From Cutibacterium granulosum (GTDB lineage: Bacteria > Actinomycetota > Actinomycetes > Propionibacteriales > Propionibacteriaceae): DNA of 64,000 bases. The translations under genes were made by a program, and so were the position numbers. This document shows, in pieces, positions 8,327-17,382 of the stretch. Each line of letters opens with the position of its first letter. Position 1 is the stretch's first letter. The notes under the pieces were generated by a model that ran no database searches, was not told the origin of the DNA, and worked only from the letters and a program-made list of their open reading frames with translations. Location of the stretch: NCBI RefSeq assembly GCF_900186975.1, contig NZ_LT906441.1:1364001-1428000 (forward strand), written 5' to 3'.

Positions 8327-8830
8327 ATGAGCAGTTCACACCTGCATGCCGAGGGCATGATCTTCATCCACTCGGCGCCGACGGCATTGCGCGACCACAT
8401 CGAGTGGATGGTCAATGCCGCTGTTGTCGCGCCCATGTGGCAGTGGAGGCCCCAACCGGTCTGTCCGGGAAGTTGGCGCGCCGAGGTTGCGTGGAGTGGT
8501 GACATGCAGCAGGTCGTCGGTCTCGTCTCCACACTGTGTGCCTGGCGGAAACTGCGATTCGAGGTGACGGTCGAGTCGGGTGCCCCCACTCAGCGATGGT
8601 CGTACACCCCCGATCTCGGAGTGTTCCACTGCGCCACCGACGACGCCGGATCCATCCGCGTCGACGAGGTGCGGCTGCGGACCGCCGTCATGGAGTCGCG
8701 CCGGATGGGAACGGATCTCGCCACCCAGATCTCCGATCTGCTCGGCGAACCGTGGGACGTTGAGTTGGAGGCGTATCGCGCTGGCGATCCCACCATCGAC
8801 GTGAGTTGGTTCGCCGCCCAGGTCGGCTGA
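8327..8830 (+). CDS. DUF3145 family protein
   Basis: 167 residues matching the actinobacterial DUF3145 family over its whole length. Typical features are FIHSAPTALRDHIEW near the N-terminus, PGSWRAEVAWSG, LRFEVTVE, RWSYTPDLGVFH in the middle and LLGEPWDVELEAYR near the end. It is cytosolic, with no known catalytic residues and no established function. It is a single-gene unit between the yggS terminator and the convergent fab cluster. In other actinobacteria this family is also found near fatty-acid synthesis genes, so a link to lipid metabolism is possible but unproven. Confidence 0.88.
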   Translation: MSSSHLHAEGMIFIHSAPTALRDHIEWMVNAAVVAPMWQWRPQPVCPGSWRAEVAWSGDMQQVVGLVSTLCAWRKLRFEVTVESGAPTQRWSYTPDLGVFHCATDDAGSIRVDEVRLRTAVMESRRMGTDLATQISDLLGEPWDVELEAYRAGDPTIDVSWFAAQVG

Positions 8831-8882
8831 GCGACTTCCCGCAAGGGCCGCCAGACCCGGCTCACCCGGGAGTCGGGCGCAG

Positions 8883-8963
8883 GATGGCGGTCACATGTGC
8901 GGTTGGCGCACGTGGTTCCGGATTTGCGATGCCATGTAGATGGCGGTCACATGTGCGGTTGGC
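8883..8963. repeat. Pair of 25-bp direct repeats
   Basis: An identical 25-base block occurs at 8883-8907 and again at 8939-8963, a 56-bp period. Each copy contains the palindrome CACATGTG followed by CGGTTGGC. They lie in the spacer between the convergent DUF3145 and fabF genes. They could be protein-binding sites or the product of a local duplication; nothing shows which. Confidence 0.8.
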
Positions 8964-9021
8964 CACTTTTTCGGGCGACGCCGCGTGGCAGACGACCGCG
9001 AACCTCGACCAGCAATGCCCA

Positions 9022-9042
9022 CCAGCCGAGGTTGTCGGCTGG
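9022..9042 (-). terminator. Probable terminator of the fab operon
   Basis: Perfect 8-bp arms CCAGCCGA and TCGGCTGG around a five-base loop, five bases past the fabF stop on the minus strand. There is no U-tract, so termination would be of the weak, T-less actinobacterial type. Confidence 0.45.
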
Positions 9043-9046
9043 GCAG

Positions 9047-10321
9047 TCAGCGAGTGGCGTGCTGATTGGTGAACGCCAGGGTGACGTTGTGTCCGCCGAA
9101 ACCGAAGGAATTGTTGAGGGCGGCAAGATCGCCGTCAGCAAGATCCGTCGTCTCGGTGGCGATCCGTACCGGCAGCCCTTCCTCGAGATGCTCGGTGTTG
9201 ATCGTGCCGGGAACCTTGTGGCGTAGCAACGCCATGACCGTCGCGAAGGACTCCAAGGCACCCGCTCCGCCAAGCAGATGACCAGTCATCGACTTGGTGC
9301 CGGTGACGAGAACGTCCTCTGCTGCCGTGTCAAGGGCCTCGCGGATCGACATGGCCTCCGCCGTGTCACCCTGCGGCGTCGAGGTGGCATGGGCATTGAT
9401 GTGCTTGATGTCGCTGGGCTTCAGATCTGCCGAAGCCAAGGCCTTGCGCATCGCCGAGGCCTGACCGTACCCGGACGGATCGGGTTGGACGATGTCGTGG
9501 GCATCGGCCGAAATACCCGAGCCAGCCAAGGTGCCATAGATCGTGGCGCCGCGGGCCTGGGCGTGCTCGAGGGTCTCCAGCACGAGGATGGCCGCGCCCT
9601 CACCGAGGACGAAACCATTGCGGTCCACGTCCCAGGGACGGGATGCGTGTTCCGGGTCGTCATTGCGCGACGACAACGCCTTCATCTGGGAGAAGGCGGC
9701 CAGTGGTAGGGGATGGATGACGGCTTCCGTACCGCCGGCGACGACGATGTCGGCGCGTCCCAGGCGAATCTGGTCCAGCCCCAGGGAGATGGCCTCCGAG
9801 GAGGAGGCACACGCTGACACCGGGGTGTGGATGCCACCGGTCGCATGGAACTCAAGACCAATGTTCGCAGCCGGGGCGTTGGCCATGAGCATGGGGATGG
9901 TGAACGGGCTCACCCGTCGAAATCCCTTGTCCTTCTGGACGTCCCACTGTCCGAGCAGAGAGTGCAGACCACCGATCCCAGTGGCCACCGAGACGATGAG
10001 CCGGTCCGGGTCGACACCGTTGTCCACTGGGTTGCCGTCCTCATCGTGCGGCAGCGACAGTCCGGCATCGGCCCACGCCTCCCATGCCGCGACGAGCGCC
10101 AGCTGGCTGGAACGGTCCAGCCGACGGGCCCGCGGGCGGGGGATGTGGTTACCGGGTTCGTCAACAACCTCAGCGGCGAAGGTGACCGGAAGATTCTCGG
10201 CCCACTCGTGGTCAAGGGTGTGGACGCCGTTACGTCCTTCGACAAGCCCCTGCCACGTGCTCGGGGCATCCGCCCCCAGGGGTGTGGTGGCTCCGAATCC
10301 GGTGATGACGACGTCGGTCAT
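9047..10321 (-). CDS. fabF: Beta-ketoacyl-ACP synthase II
   Basis: A 424-residue condensing enzyme that elongates acyl-ACP with malonyl-ACP in the cytosolic type II fatty acid pathway. The Cys-His-His triad is complete: Cys171 in SACASSSE, His311 in NAHATSTPQGD and His348 in KSMTGHLLGGAG. The C-terminal NNSFGFGGHN loop is present. The start has GAGGAG five bases upstream. It is the last gene of fabD-fabH-acpP-fabF, the same order as in Streptomyces. Nothing looks damaged. Confidence 0.97.
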   Translation of the reverse strand: MTDVVITGFGATTPLGADAPSTWQGLVEGRNGVHTLDHEWAENLPVTFAAEVVDEPGNHIPRPRARRLDRSSQLALVAAWEAWADAGLSLPHDEDGNPVDNGVDPDRLIVSVATGIGGLHSLLGQWDVQKDKGFRRVSPFTIPMLMANAPAANIGLEFHATGGIHTPVSACASSSEAISLGLDQIRLGRADIVVAGGTEAVIHPLPLAAFSQMKALSSRNDDPEHASRPWDVDRNGFVLGEGAAILVLETLEHAQARGATIYGTLAGSGISADAHDIVQPDPSGYGQASAMRKALASADLKPSDIKHINAHATSTPQGDTAEAMSIREALDTAAEDVLVTGTKSMTGHLLGGAGALESFATVMALLRHKVPGTINTEHLEEGLPVRIATETTDLADGDLAALNNSFGFGGHNVTLAFTNQHATR

Positions 10322-10349
10322 GTACTCTCCTCGGCAGATGGGTGCTGGA

Positions 10350-10595
10350 TCAGGACTGGTGATCTTCGATGTACTTCACGGCGTCACCGACGGTGCGGAG
10401 GTTCTTGGACTCCTCGTCGGGGATCTCGACGCCGAACTTCTCCTCGCAGGAGTAGATGATCTCGACCATGGACAGGGAGTCGACGTCGAGATCGTCGGTG
10501 AAGGCCTTCTCCTCGGTCACCTCGGACTGCTCGACACCGGTGATGTCGTTGACGATGTCTGCGAGATCGGCCAGAATCTGGGCTTTGTCAGCCAT
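10350..10595 (-). CDS. acpP: Acyl carrier protein
   Basis: An acidic 81-residue helical protein. Ser40 in the DLDVDSLSMVEI motif is the phosphopantetheine attachment site. It carries the growing acyl chain between FabD, FabH, FabF and the reductases. It lies between fabH and fabF, with 28 bases to fabF and 95 to fabH. Confidence 0.97.
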   Translation of the reverse strand: MADKAQILADLADIVNDITGVEQSEVTEEKAFTDDLDVDSLSMVEIIYSCEEKFGVEIPDEESKNLRTVGDAVKYIEDHQS

Positions 10596-10690
10596 TGGTG
10601 TTCCTCATCTGTAGATCGCATCACCCAGCGGTGACGCGGTGGTGGAAACGCCATCGGGAGATGACGCGTCTGGGTGGGGCCCGGTCGACG

Positions 10691-11695
10691 TCAGGGTAGA
10701 CGCACGACCTGGCCGGCATAGACCAGCCCGGCCCCGAATCCGATGATAAGTGCCAGATCGCCGCTGTGCGCGTCACCGCGCCGACGCATCCGATCCATGG
10801 CAATGGGAATGGAGGCAGCAGAGGTGTTGCCCATCCCGGCGATGTCATGGCACACCGTCACGGAATCTGGGAGTCCGAGATGGCGCACGATGACGTCGAC
10901 GATACGGTCATTGGCCTGGTGAGGGATGAAGACGTCCAGGTCGTCTGCAGTGATGCCGGCAGCTGCGATGGCCTCCTTGGCCTTGGCGGCCACCTCGGTC
11001 AGCGCCCACTTGAAGACCTTCCGGCCCTCCATGGCGATGAGCGGGTAGTTGACGTCCGGATGGCTGGCTGCCTGCGTCCAGTCCTCGATCTCGATGACCT
11101 CGACCTGGTCGGCGCGCGATCCCCACTGCGTCGGGGCGATGGCAGGCTCCTCGGACGGGCCGAAGACAGCCGCACCGGCACCGTCGGAGAACAGGAATGC
11201 CGTGGAACGGTCCTTCATGTTGATCATGTCGGAGAGACGCTCCACCCCGATGGACACGACGTGGGTGCTCGCCCCGGAGCGGATGAGCGACTCCGAGAGG
11301 GTTGTCGCGTAGCAGAATCCAGCACATGCGGCGTTGATGTCCAGGGCGGCAGCAGACGTGGCGCCGATCTCACGGGCCACATAGGTGGCCAGCGAGGGGG
11401 AGGGACGGTGGTGTGAGACCGAGGCGATGATGACGGTGTCGATCTGGTCGGGAGTGAGCCCGGCGTCCTCGATGGCCTGACGAGCCGCCTGGGAGGCCAT
11501 CGCAATGACGGTCTGCTCGGGGGTGGCCCAACGCCGTTCACGAATTCCGGTGCGCTGTTCGATCCACTCCGGGGTGGAGTCGATCATGGTGCACATCTCT
11601 TCATTGGTGACGACGCGGTCACCACGTACTGAGCCGGTTCCGAGGATCCGGGCGTAGGATGCTCCGGTGCTTGCCGACAGGGTCGGGTTGTTCAT
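10691..11695 (-). CDS. fabH: Beta-ketoacyl-ACP synthase III
   Basis: A 334-residue KAS III that condenses an acyl-CoA primer with malonyl-ACP to start fatty acid synthesis; in propionibacteria, branched or propionyl primers are expected. The catalytic triad is Cys124 ([10 protein letters not shown]), His259 (IPHQAND) and Asn290 ([11 protein letters not shown]). The start overlaps the fabD stop (ATGA), so the two are translationally coupled. Primer specificity cannot be read from these motifs. Confidence 0.97.
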   Translation of the reverse strand: MNNPTLSASTGASYARILGTGSVRGDRVVTNEEMCTMIDSTPEWIEQRTGIRERRWATPEQTVIAMASQAARQAIEDAGLTPDQIDTVIIASVSHHRPSPSLATYVAREIGATSAAALDINAACAGFCYATTLSESLIRSGASTHVVSIGVERLSDMINMKDRSTAFLFSDGAGAAVFGPSEEPAIAPTQWGSRADQVEVIEIEDWTQAASHPDVNYPLIAMEGRKVFKWALTEVAAKAKEAIAAAGITADDLDVFIPHQANDRIVDVIVRHLGLPDSVTVCHDIAGMGNTSAASIPIAMDRMRRRGDAHSGDLALIIGFGAGLVYAGQVVRLP

Positions 11696-12633
11696 GCGGT
11701 CTCCGGGGTCTTGTGACTGTGTGCAGCAGCGAAGGCGCGGGCGTCCTCCAACTGGTCGGGGGTGTTGAGGTTGAACAGCTCGACGCCCTTGAGATTGCGC
11801 TTGGCGATACCGGTGAGGGTACCCGCCGGAGCGAGCTCGATCATACCGGTGATGCCACGGCTGGCCATGGTCTGCATGACCAGGTCCCAGCGTACCGGTT
11901 GGGCAACCTGGGCAACCAGGCGGTCGGCGAAGTCGCGTCCGTCGGTCACGACCGCGCCGTCCAGATCGCTGAGCAGAGTGGTGCTCAGCGACGAGGAGGT
12001 CGGCATGGCTGCGGCAACCGAACGAAGGTGGTCAACGGCTGGTTCCATGTGCACCGAGTGGAAGGCACCGGCTACACTCAACGGGAACAGTCGGGTGCGG
12101 GCCGGGGGTTCGGCAGCAAATGCTTCGAGCTGCTCGACGGTGCCAGCTGCGACGATCTGACCCTTGCCATTGTGGTTGGCGGGGGTGAGTCCGTGCTTTT
12201 CGATGGCTGCGAGCACCTCGTCGGGCTGGCCACCGATGACGGCGGTCATCGACGTCTTGGTGACGGCGGCGGCCTCGGCCATGGCCCGACCACGTTCACG
12301 TACCAGCACCATCGCGGCCTCGGGGCTGAATGCCCCCGCCCCAGCTCCTGCGGCGATCTCACCGACGCTGTGGCCGGCGATCATGTCTGCCTGGGGGAAG
12401 AAGTCGTCCTTGACGGCCCACCCGGTGGCCAGTGCGGCGGCCACCAGCAGTGGTTGGGCCACGGCAGTGTCCTTGATGGTGGCCTCGTCGGACACCGTGC
12501 CATGTTCGGCCAGATCCATGTTCGCCACTGCGGAGAGCCAGTTCAGGTGTGCGGCGAAGGATGCGTCCTCCAGCCAAGGCCCGAGAAAACCAGGTTTCTG
12601 GGCACCTTGGCCCGGTGAGACAAGTGCAAGCAT
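11692..12633 (-). CDS. fabD: Malonyl-CoA:ACP transacylase
   Basis: A 313-residue acyltransferase loading malonate onto ACP. The nucleophile Ser89 is in AGHSVGEI, with its partner His in the segment GAFHSVHM (192-195). The N-terminal [10 protein letters not shown] motif fixes the start at ATG 12633. The frame is open far upstream, but that extension lacks any family similarity and would read through the panE gene in another frame. The best ribosome binding site (AGGAGG) is 12 bases upstream, slightly far. It is the first gene of the fab operon, with its own promoter region carrying twin palindromes. Confidence 0.95.
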   Translation of the reverse strand: MLALVSPGQGAQKPGFLGPWLEDASFAAHLNWLSAVANMDLAEHGTVSDEATIKDTAVAQPLLVAAALATGWAVKDDFFPQADMIAGHSVGEIAAGAGAGAFSPEAAMVLVRERGRAMAEAAAVTKTSMTAVIGGQPDEVLAAIEKHGLTPANHNGKGQIVAAGTVEQLEAFAAEPPARTRLFPLSVAGAFHSVHMEPAVDHLRSVAAAMPTSSSLSTTLLSDLDGAVVTDGRDFADRLVAQVAQPVRWDLVMQTMASRGITGMIELAPAGTLTGIAKRNLKGVELFNLNTPDQLEDARAFAAAHSHKTPETA

Positions 12634-12700
12634 GTTCCCACTGTGCCTCCTGTCACAGCGTTGTGTCACCGACGGGCCAGCTAATTCGATCTCCCACTCT

Positions 12701-12738
12701 TTGTGGGTACCCCACAATGGTTTGTGGACATCCCACAA
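12701..12738. promoter_or_regulatory. Twin palindromic operators upstream of fabD
   Basis: Two 17-bp palindromes lie in the 145-bp gap before fabD. Site 1, TTGTGGGTACCCCACAA (12701-12717), has perfect 7-bp arms. Site 2, TTGTGGACATCCCACAA (12722-12738), has one mismatch. Their centres are 21 bp apart, about two helical turns. They sit upstream of an AT-rich AATTAG (12683-12688 region) that could be part of a -10. The likely ligand, by synteny with Streptomyces, is the FasR-like protein encoded just upstream. Confidence 0.7.
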
Positions 12739-12778
12739 TGCCGTGGAGTCGACAGGTGCGGGCCGCAGAGGCAGGTAC

Positions 12779-13705
12779 TCAGTGCCCGGCTCGTGCTGCC
12801 TTGGCTCGCAACACGGCAGCAAATGCATCGTTGAGTGGTGTGTCGACGCCGACCTCGTCGCCCAACCCGGGCAGGGCACCCACCTGGGCCTCCAACTCAC
12901 TGGCCCGCCCAGCCGTGATGTCACGCTGGAAAGAGGTGGTGAGGTGGCCCTCCTGCGACTCGAAATATGCGAAAACCGCCGCGAGGACGTCTGGGGAGAA
13001 GTCCGCACCGTGCGCCTCACCCACGGCGATCCACTCACGCACACATCGGACGAAGAGGTCACGATGACAGGTGAGCAACTCGCCCAGGGTGGCCTCCAGG
13101 GCGGCACCGATGGCTCCCTGGGCACAGACGTTGACGGCCTTGAACCACAGCTCGGTGATGATGTCGGCGACCGGGGGACAGGTGACACCCACCGACTCGA
13201 ACCTGGACCGGATCTCATCCACGATGGGGTTCTGCGAGCCATCCAGCATGCCGATGTGGATACTGGCCGGGCCGCCCATGTCGTCCACGACTCCCGGCTC
13301 GACGATCTTCACCCACTCCCGGCACACACCTGGACAGGTGCGTCGTCGTCCCACGATGTCGGCCACCACCTGAGGAGTTGCCACCCCGTTCTGAGTGGTC
13401 ACGACCACGGTGTCCGGGCCGATGAGGGATGACGAGTAGTCCTCCAGGGCCGGTGCGACTTGGAATGTCTTGGTGCACACGAGTACTGCGTCGACCACGT
13501 CGATCTGGGCTGGATCGTCGGTGACCAGAGGGTGGATCGTTCTCGTACGTTTTCCCGTGATGCGCAGCCCGTCGCGTCGGATGGCCGCCAAGGTGGCGCC
13601 TCGGGCGACAAAACTCACGTCGGCTCCGGCTTGTTCGAGCATCATTCCGTAGAATGTTCCAATGGCACCTGCGCCGACGACGGCAACCCTGAGACGATCC
13701 ATCAT
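12779..13705 (-). CDS. panE: 2-dehydropantoate 2-reductase (ApbA/PanE family)
   Basis: A 308-residue NADPH-dependent ketopantoate reductase-type protein; the reaction supplies pantoate for CoA and thus for the ACP prosthetic group. The N-terminal Rossmann motif VVGAGAIGTFYG, the TKTFQ segment, the TTQNGV motif and the C-terminal Lys/Asn region (LWFKAVNVCAQGAIGA) fit the family. ATG 13705 overlaps the upstream stop (ATGATGG; ATG 13702 is an alternative). Some family members act on other substrates, so the specific reaction is probable, not certain. Confidence 0.8.
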   Translation of the reverse strand: MMDRLRVAVVGAGAIGTFYGMMLEQAGADVSFVARGATLAAIRRDGLRITGKRTRTIHPLVTDDPAQIDVVDAVLVCTKTFQVAPALEDYSSSLIGPDTVVVTTQNGVATPQVVADIVGRRRTCPGVCREWVKIVEPGVVDDMGGPASIHIGMLDGSQNPIVDEIRSRFESVGVTCPPVADIITELWFKAVNVCAQGAIGAALEATLGELLTCHRDLFVRCVREWIAVGEAHGADFSPDVLAAVFAYFESQEGHLTTSFQRDITAGRASELEAQVGALPGLGDEVGVDTPLNDAFAAVLRAKAARAGH

Positions 13706-14049
13706 CGGGCGACCTGCTCCGCCACGGCCGCAACGCTGGCTCGGGCATCCGGATCGGTGGCTGGCAGCATGGCGAGCCCCATCTTCATGATGGTGTGCTG
13801 CATACCTGCCCCGATGTGGGTGGACACGACCGCAGCCACCTCGTGCTCGCGTAGGAAACGGACGATACGGGCGTGGTGGGATCCCTCCGGGCCCTCGTCG
13901 TGCAGACGGTCCCACTGCACGTCGAAGGTCTGCCATCCGGTGATGGATCCGGAGTCGTCGACGGTGGCCACCGCAACCTTGGGTGCTCGGCCGAATCGTG
14001 GTTCGACGGATCCGTCGTCGTGTACCGGGATCATGAAGTTCATCGTCAT
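13702..14049 (-). CDS. NifX/NifB-type dinitrogenase cofactor-like protein
   Basis: A 115-residue protein matching the dinitrogenase iron-molybdenum cofactor domain (NifX/NafY/NifB C-terminal). It opens with IPVHDDGSVEPRFGRAPKVAVATVD, the typical first strand and glycine turn, and ends with VSTHIGAGMQHTIMKMGLAML. Such stand-alone domains in organisms without nitrogenase bind metal clusters or have unknown roles. It sits between fasR (four-base gap) and panE (overlap), an unexpected place, so it is probably co-transcribed with the fatty-acid regulator. Confidence 0.8.
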   Translation of the reverse strand: MTMNFMIPVHDDGSVEPRFGRAPKVAVATVDDSGSITGWQTFDVQWDRLHDEGPEGSHHARIVRFLREHEVAAVVSTHIGAGMQHTIMKMGLAMLPATDPDARASVAAVAEQVAR

Positions 14050-14053
14050 GGTC

Positions 14054-15337
14054 TCACCCTAGAGCAGGGAATGGGAAACGAGGCAGATCAGGGCGGTGCT
14101 GGTCGTTCTGGTCTGTCGTGTGCAGTCGACCGAAGGTGATCGCCAGACGCATGACGTACGCCTCCCGGGGATCGTTGGGGGAGTATCCCGTGGTCTCCTG
14201 AATCTTCTTGAGGCGGTAGCGCACCGTGTTGGGGTGGATGTAGAGCGCACGTCCAGTGCCCTCGACCGAACCGCCATGGTCCAGAAAGGCGACACAGGTC
14301 TCCATGAGGTTGCCGGTCGATCTGGACAGTGGCTCGTAGATCTGTTCGACGAGCCAGGCAATGGCCTGCTCATCACCGGTCAGCGCACGCTCGGGGAGCA
14401 GATCGGTCGAGGACAGCACTCGTGGGCCCTCCGGCCAGCCACTGGCCACCCGGGCCCCCGCCATGGCGGCTCGTGCCGAGGTCGGTGCATTGGTCAGTTC
14501 GTCAACCACCGGGCCCACGACGATGGGACCTTCGGAGAAATGATCGGCCAGGGCGGCCACCACCTTGACGGCAGAGGCGTCGTCGACGATCTGTTCCCCG
14601 GCCACGACGGCCACCAGACGGTGAGCCTGGGTTGCGGCAAGAATGGTCAGCCCCTTCTGCTCCCCGGCTCGGCGCAGTGCGCGGACGCCGACCCCCGAGC
14701 CGGCCCCGCGTCCCACGACGACGCACAGGTTGAGCCCGGAGCGCCATCCCAGTGTCGAGGCTCTGGAGATCAGCTCGTCATCGGGTTCGGAGCGCACCAC
14801 CGCGTCGATGACCAGTGATTCCAGTCGCTCGTCCCAGGTGCCACGTCGTTCCGCTGCGCGGGCGTACACCTCGGCTGCGGCGAAGGCGACCTCGCGGGAG
14901 TAGTGGACGATGGCATTGAGCAGCACCTGCCGGTCGGAGCGCGACATGGTGGTGCGTATCTGATCCTCCACGACGTCAATCGTCGTGCGCACCAGATCCA
15001 CTGTCTGACGCAGTGAGATCTTGCGCGTCGTGGACGCCGGGGCCACTCCGAAGATGTTGGTGGGTCGGTAGGGCTTGGTCTGGTCGTCGGAGAACCAGGT
15101 GACGAAACCGTCGATGCCGGATCGGGCGACGATGGAGATCCAGGATCGTTCCTCGGCGGACAGGCGGCGGAACCACGAGTGCCGTGAACTCATCGTCGCC
15201 AGGGTCGCCGTCGTCATGGCGGAGGTGTGGGAGGCCAGGCGCTTGGTGATGGCCTTGCGGGTGCGATCGGAGGGGACGATGTCGCGGCCTGTCGTTGCGG
15301 GCCGAGATCGTTTCTCGGTGTCGGACGAACGTGCCAT
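14054..15337 (-). CDS. fasR: PucR-like transcriptional regulator, FasR type
   Basis: 427 residues ending in the PucR/CdaR helix-turn-helix: SVEGTGRALYIHPNTVRYRLKKIQ, then YVMRLAITFGRL. The central part resembles the GGDEF-like PucR domain. The start follows AAGGAGGACC. In Streptomyces coelicolor the protein FasR has this architecture, is encoded beside fabD-fabH-acpP-fabF and activates that operon. Here two genes (NifX-like and panE) separate it from fabD, all on one strand. The name rests on architecture and synteny. Confidence 0.82.
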   Translation of the reverse strand: MARSSDTEKRSRPATTGRDIVPSDRTRKAITKRLASHTSAMTTATLATMSSRHSWFRRLSAEERSWISIVARSGIDGFVTWFSDDQTKPYRPTNIFGVAPASTTRKISLRQTVDLVRTTIDVVEDQIRTTMSRSDRQVLLNAIVHYSREVAFAAAEVYARAAERRGTWDERLESLVIDAVVRSEPDDELISRASTLGWRSGLNLCVVVGRGAGSGVGVRALRRAGEQKGLTILAATQAHRLVAVVAGEQIVDDASAVKVVAALADHFSEGPIVVGPVVDELTNAPTSARAAMAGARVASGWPEGPRVLSSTDLLPERALTGDEQAIAWLVEQIYEPLSRSTGNLMETCVAFLDHGGSVEGTGRALYIHPNTVRYRLKKIQETTGYSPNDPREAYVMRLAITFGRLHTTDQNDQHRPDLPRFPFPALG

Positions 15338-15587
15338 GGTCCTCCTTGGTCATTGGTCGTTGCTGGTGGTCGCCACCGTGCAAAGGTGTGCCAATGATTG
15401 ATCCTACTCATGGTCGTCTGACCGGCTGTGGTACCTCCGAGGGCGTAGAGGGGGCGGTGGACGGTGACGTCTCGCTCCAGACAGCGGAGCGCCACCATCT
15501 GCCCGGACGTCAACGCTGATGTTTTGCGGAAAACAGCGAAGGGGCGGTGTGACTCACTCGAACCTCTCTTCCCGGGGATTCGCTGGC

Positions 15588-15617
15588 TTCGACGGGGCGG
15601 GTCTGGCACGCTATGAC
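15588..15617 (+). promoter_or_regulatory. Possible sigma-70 type promoter for DUF3052 gene
   Basis: TTCGAC (15588-15593) and TATGAC (15612-15617) are separated by 18 bases and lie about 75 bases upstream of the GTG start. The match to the -35/-10 consensus is moderate. The rest of the 350-base fasR/DUF3052 divergent spacer shows no gene; a small CCCC-TTGC-GGGG hairpin lies in the leader. Confidence 0.4.
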
Positions 15618-15689
15618 TGACAGGTACTCCACCTGCACCGCCGATCGCCCCTTGCGGGGAGGTCACGAACGAAGGAAAGCGAAGGATCA

Positions 15690-16094
15690 GTGAGTAACGG
15701 GACCGGTTTCGACAGAATTGGTTTTGAGGCCGGACAAATCGTCCAGGAACTGGGCTGGGACGAGGACGTCGATGAGGAGCTGCGTCAGCTGCTCATGGAC
15801 ACGGTTGACGGTGACCTCGTCGAGGACTCCCTGGACGCTGTGGATGCTGTGTGGTTGTGGTTGCGCAGCGATGATGACGAGGTTGCCGATGCCCTCGTCG
15901 ACGCCATGCGAGACCTCTCCGATGATGGTTTCATCGTCCTGGTCACCCCCAAGGTGGGACGTCCAGGCGCCATCGATGCCTCCGATCTCAACGAGGGGGC
16001 GGAGACGGCCGGTATGACGCTGACCTCCACCCACAACCTCGACTCCGACTGGCAGGCCCACAAGGTGGTGCGTCCGCGCGGCGTACGGCGATGA
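15690..16094 (+). CDS. DUF3052 family protein
   Basis: 134 residues matching the actinobacterial DUF3052 family: GFEAGQIVQELGWDEDVDEELR at the N-terminus, a VWLWLRSDDDEV core and a C-terminal DWQAHKVVRPR. It is small, acidic and cytosolic, with unknown function. In Streptomyces it lies next to the pyruvate dehydrogenase E1 gene in the same chromosomal neighbourhood as fasR, so its position beside fasR is conserved in spirit although aceE is absent here. The GTG start follows GAAGGA. Confidence 0.88.
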   Translation: MSNGTGFDRIGFEAGQIVQELGWDEDVDEELRQLLMDTVDGDLVEDSLDAVDAVWLWLRSDDDEVADALVDAMRDLSDDGFIVLVTPKVGRPGAIDASDLNEGAETAGMTLTSTHNLDSDWQAHKVVRPRGVRR

Positions 16095-16251
16095 TGTGAT
16101 TCCTGGCCCGCTGCCTCTGGGAATGGGGGGTCGTTGGATTCGACCAGTTCCGATGCGCTGGCACGGCATGCCCCTGTTTCGGGGGTACGCACCTCACATC
16201 CCGTCAGTGGGACAATCCTTCCGACCGTCGTGCCCTTGGTAGCCTGTGCCC

Positions 16252-17265
16252 ATGGCAGTGAGTTCCTACGTCGCAGCTGAGAACCGGTACGACGACATGC
16301 AGTATCGCCGTTGTGGCACCAGCGGTCTCATGCTTCCGGCGGTGTCTCTCGGACTCTGGCACAACTTTGGAGATCTGCATCCCGGGGGCACCCAACGCGC
16401 CGTCCTGCGACGCGCCTTCGACCGCGGGGTGACACATTTCGACCTCGCCAACAACTACGGCCCGCCCTACGGCCAGGCCGAAACCAACTTCGGACGCATC
16501 TTCGCCTCCGACCTCAAGCCCCATCGTGATGAACTCATCATCTCCACCAAGGCTGGCTATGACATGTGGCCCGGTCCCTACGGGCAAGGTGGGGGCAGTC
16601 GCAAGTACCTCATCGCCTCCTGCGACCAGTCCCTCAAACGCATGGGGCTGGACTACGTCGACATCTTCTACTCCCACCGATTCGACCCGGACACCCCGTT
16701 GGAGGAGACGATGGGGGCGCTGGACCACATCGTGCGATCCGGACGCGCCCTCTACATCGGTATATCGTCCTACGACCATGAGCAGACGGTCCGTGCTGCC
16801 GCCATCGCCCGTGAGCTCGGAACCCCACTGCTCATTCACCAGCCGCGCTACAACATGTTCGACCGGTGGATCGAGGACGACCTGCTCGACACCTGTGAGC
16901 AGGAGGGGATGGGCGTTATCTGCTTCTCCCCGCTGGCACAGGGGTTGCTGACGACGAGGTATCTTTCCGGGATCCCACGCAATTCTCGCGTCGGGATGGG
17001 CTCTCGTCACCTGCGCCCGGAGAACCTCGACGAGCAGACGATGGACACCGTGCGTGCCCTCAACGAGATTGCGATGGACCGGGACCAGTCCCTGGCCCAA
17101 CTCGCCCTGTCGTGGATCCTGCGTGAGGAACGCATCACCTCGGTGCTCGTGGGGGCATCCAATGTCACCCAGCTTGATGCCGACATCGACGCCCTGTCGG
17201 GCAACCAGCTCACCGATGACGACCTCATTCGTATCGAGACGGTGCTTGCCGAGCACCAGCTCTGA
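16252..17265 (+). CDS. Aldo/keto reductase, YghZ-like
   Basis: A 337-residue TIM-barrel NADPH-dependent reductase of the YghZ/Kv-beta subgroup. The catalytic tetrad is visible as Asp and Tyr in FDLANNYG, Lys in STKAGYDMWPGPYG and His in FYSHRFD. The GGGSRKYL loop and the PLAQGLLTTRYL cofactor segment fit YghZ, which reduces L-glyceraldehyde 3-phosphate and detoxifies methylglyoxal in E. coli. ATG 16252 is preferred over the GTG two codons earlier. It stands alone between DUF3052 and yqeY. Confidence 0.88.
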   Translation: MAVSSYVAAENRYDDMQYRRCGTSGLMLPAVSLGLWHNFGDLHPGGTQRAVLRRAFDRGVTHFDLANNYGPPYGQAETNFGRIFASDLKPHRDELIISTKAGYDMWPGPYGQGGGSRKYLIASCDQSLKRMGLDYVDIFYSHRFDPDTPLEETMGALDHIVRSGRALYIGISSYDHEQTVRAAAIARELGTPLLIHQPRYNMFDRWIEDDLLDTCEQEGMGVICFSPLAQGLLTTRYLSGIPRNSRVGMGSRHLRPENLDEQTMDTVRALNEIAMDRDQSLAQLALSWILREERITSVLVGASNVTQLDADIDALSGNQLTDDDLIRIETVLAEHQL

Positions 17266-17382
17266 ATTGCGCGGCGATCCATGAAAATCGTCCCATGAAA
17301 GAATCCTCGTGGCGTGGCATGCCGTGACACGTGTGCCAGACGCCCCCATCCCATCAACACTCGACGGAAGAAGGAGCCTGCC

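Noticed and set aside
12634-13242. N-terminal extension of fabD
   Set aside because: The frame is open, but it runs antisense to nothing useful and through panE in another frame; FabD similarity begins at the ATG at 12633.
15560-15690. A tmRNA-like GGGGATTCG...TTCGACGGGG segment
   Set aside because: There is no tRNA-like acceptor end, no tag frame and no downstream partner stem.
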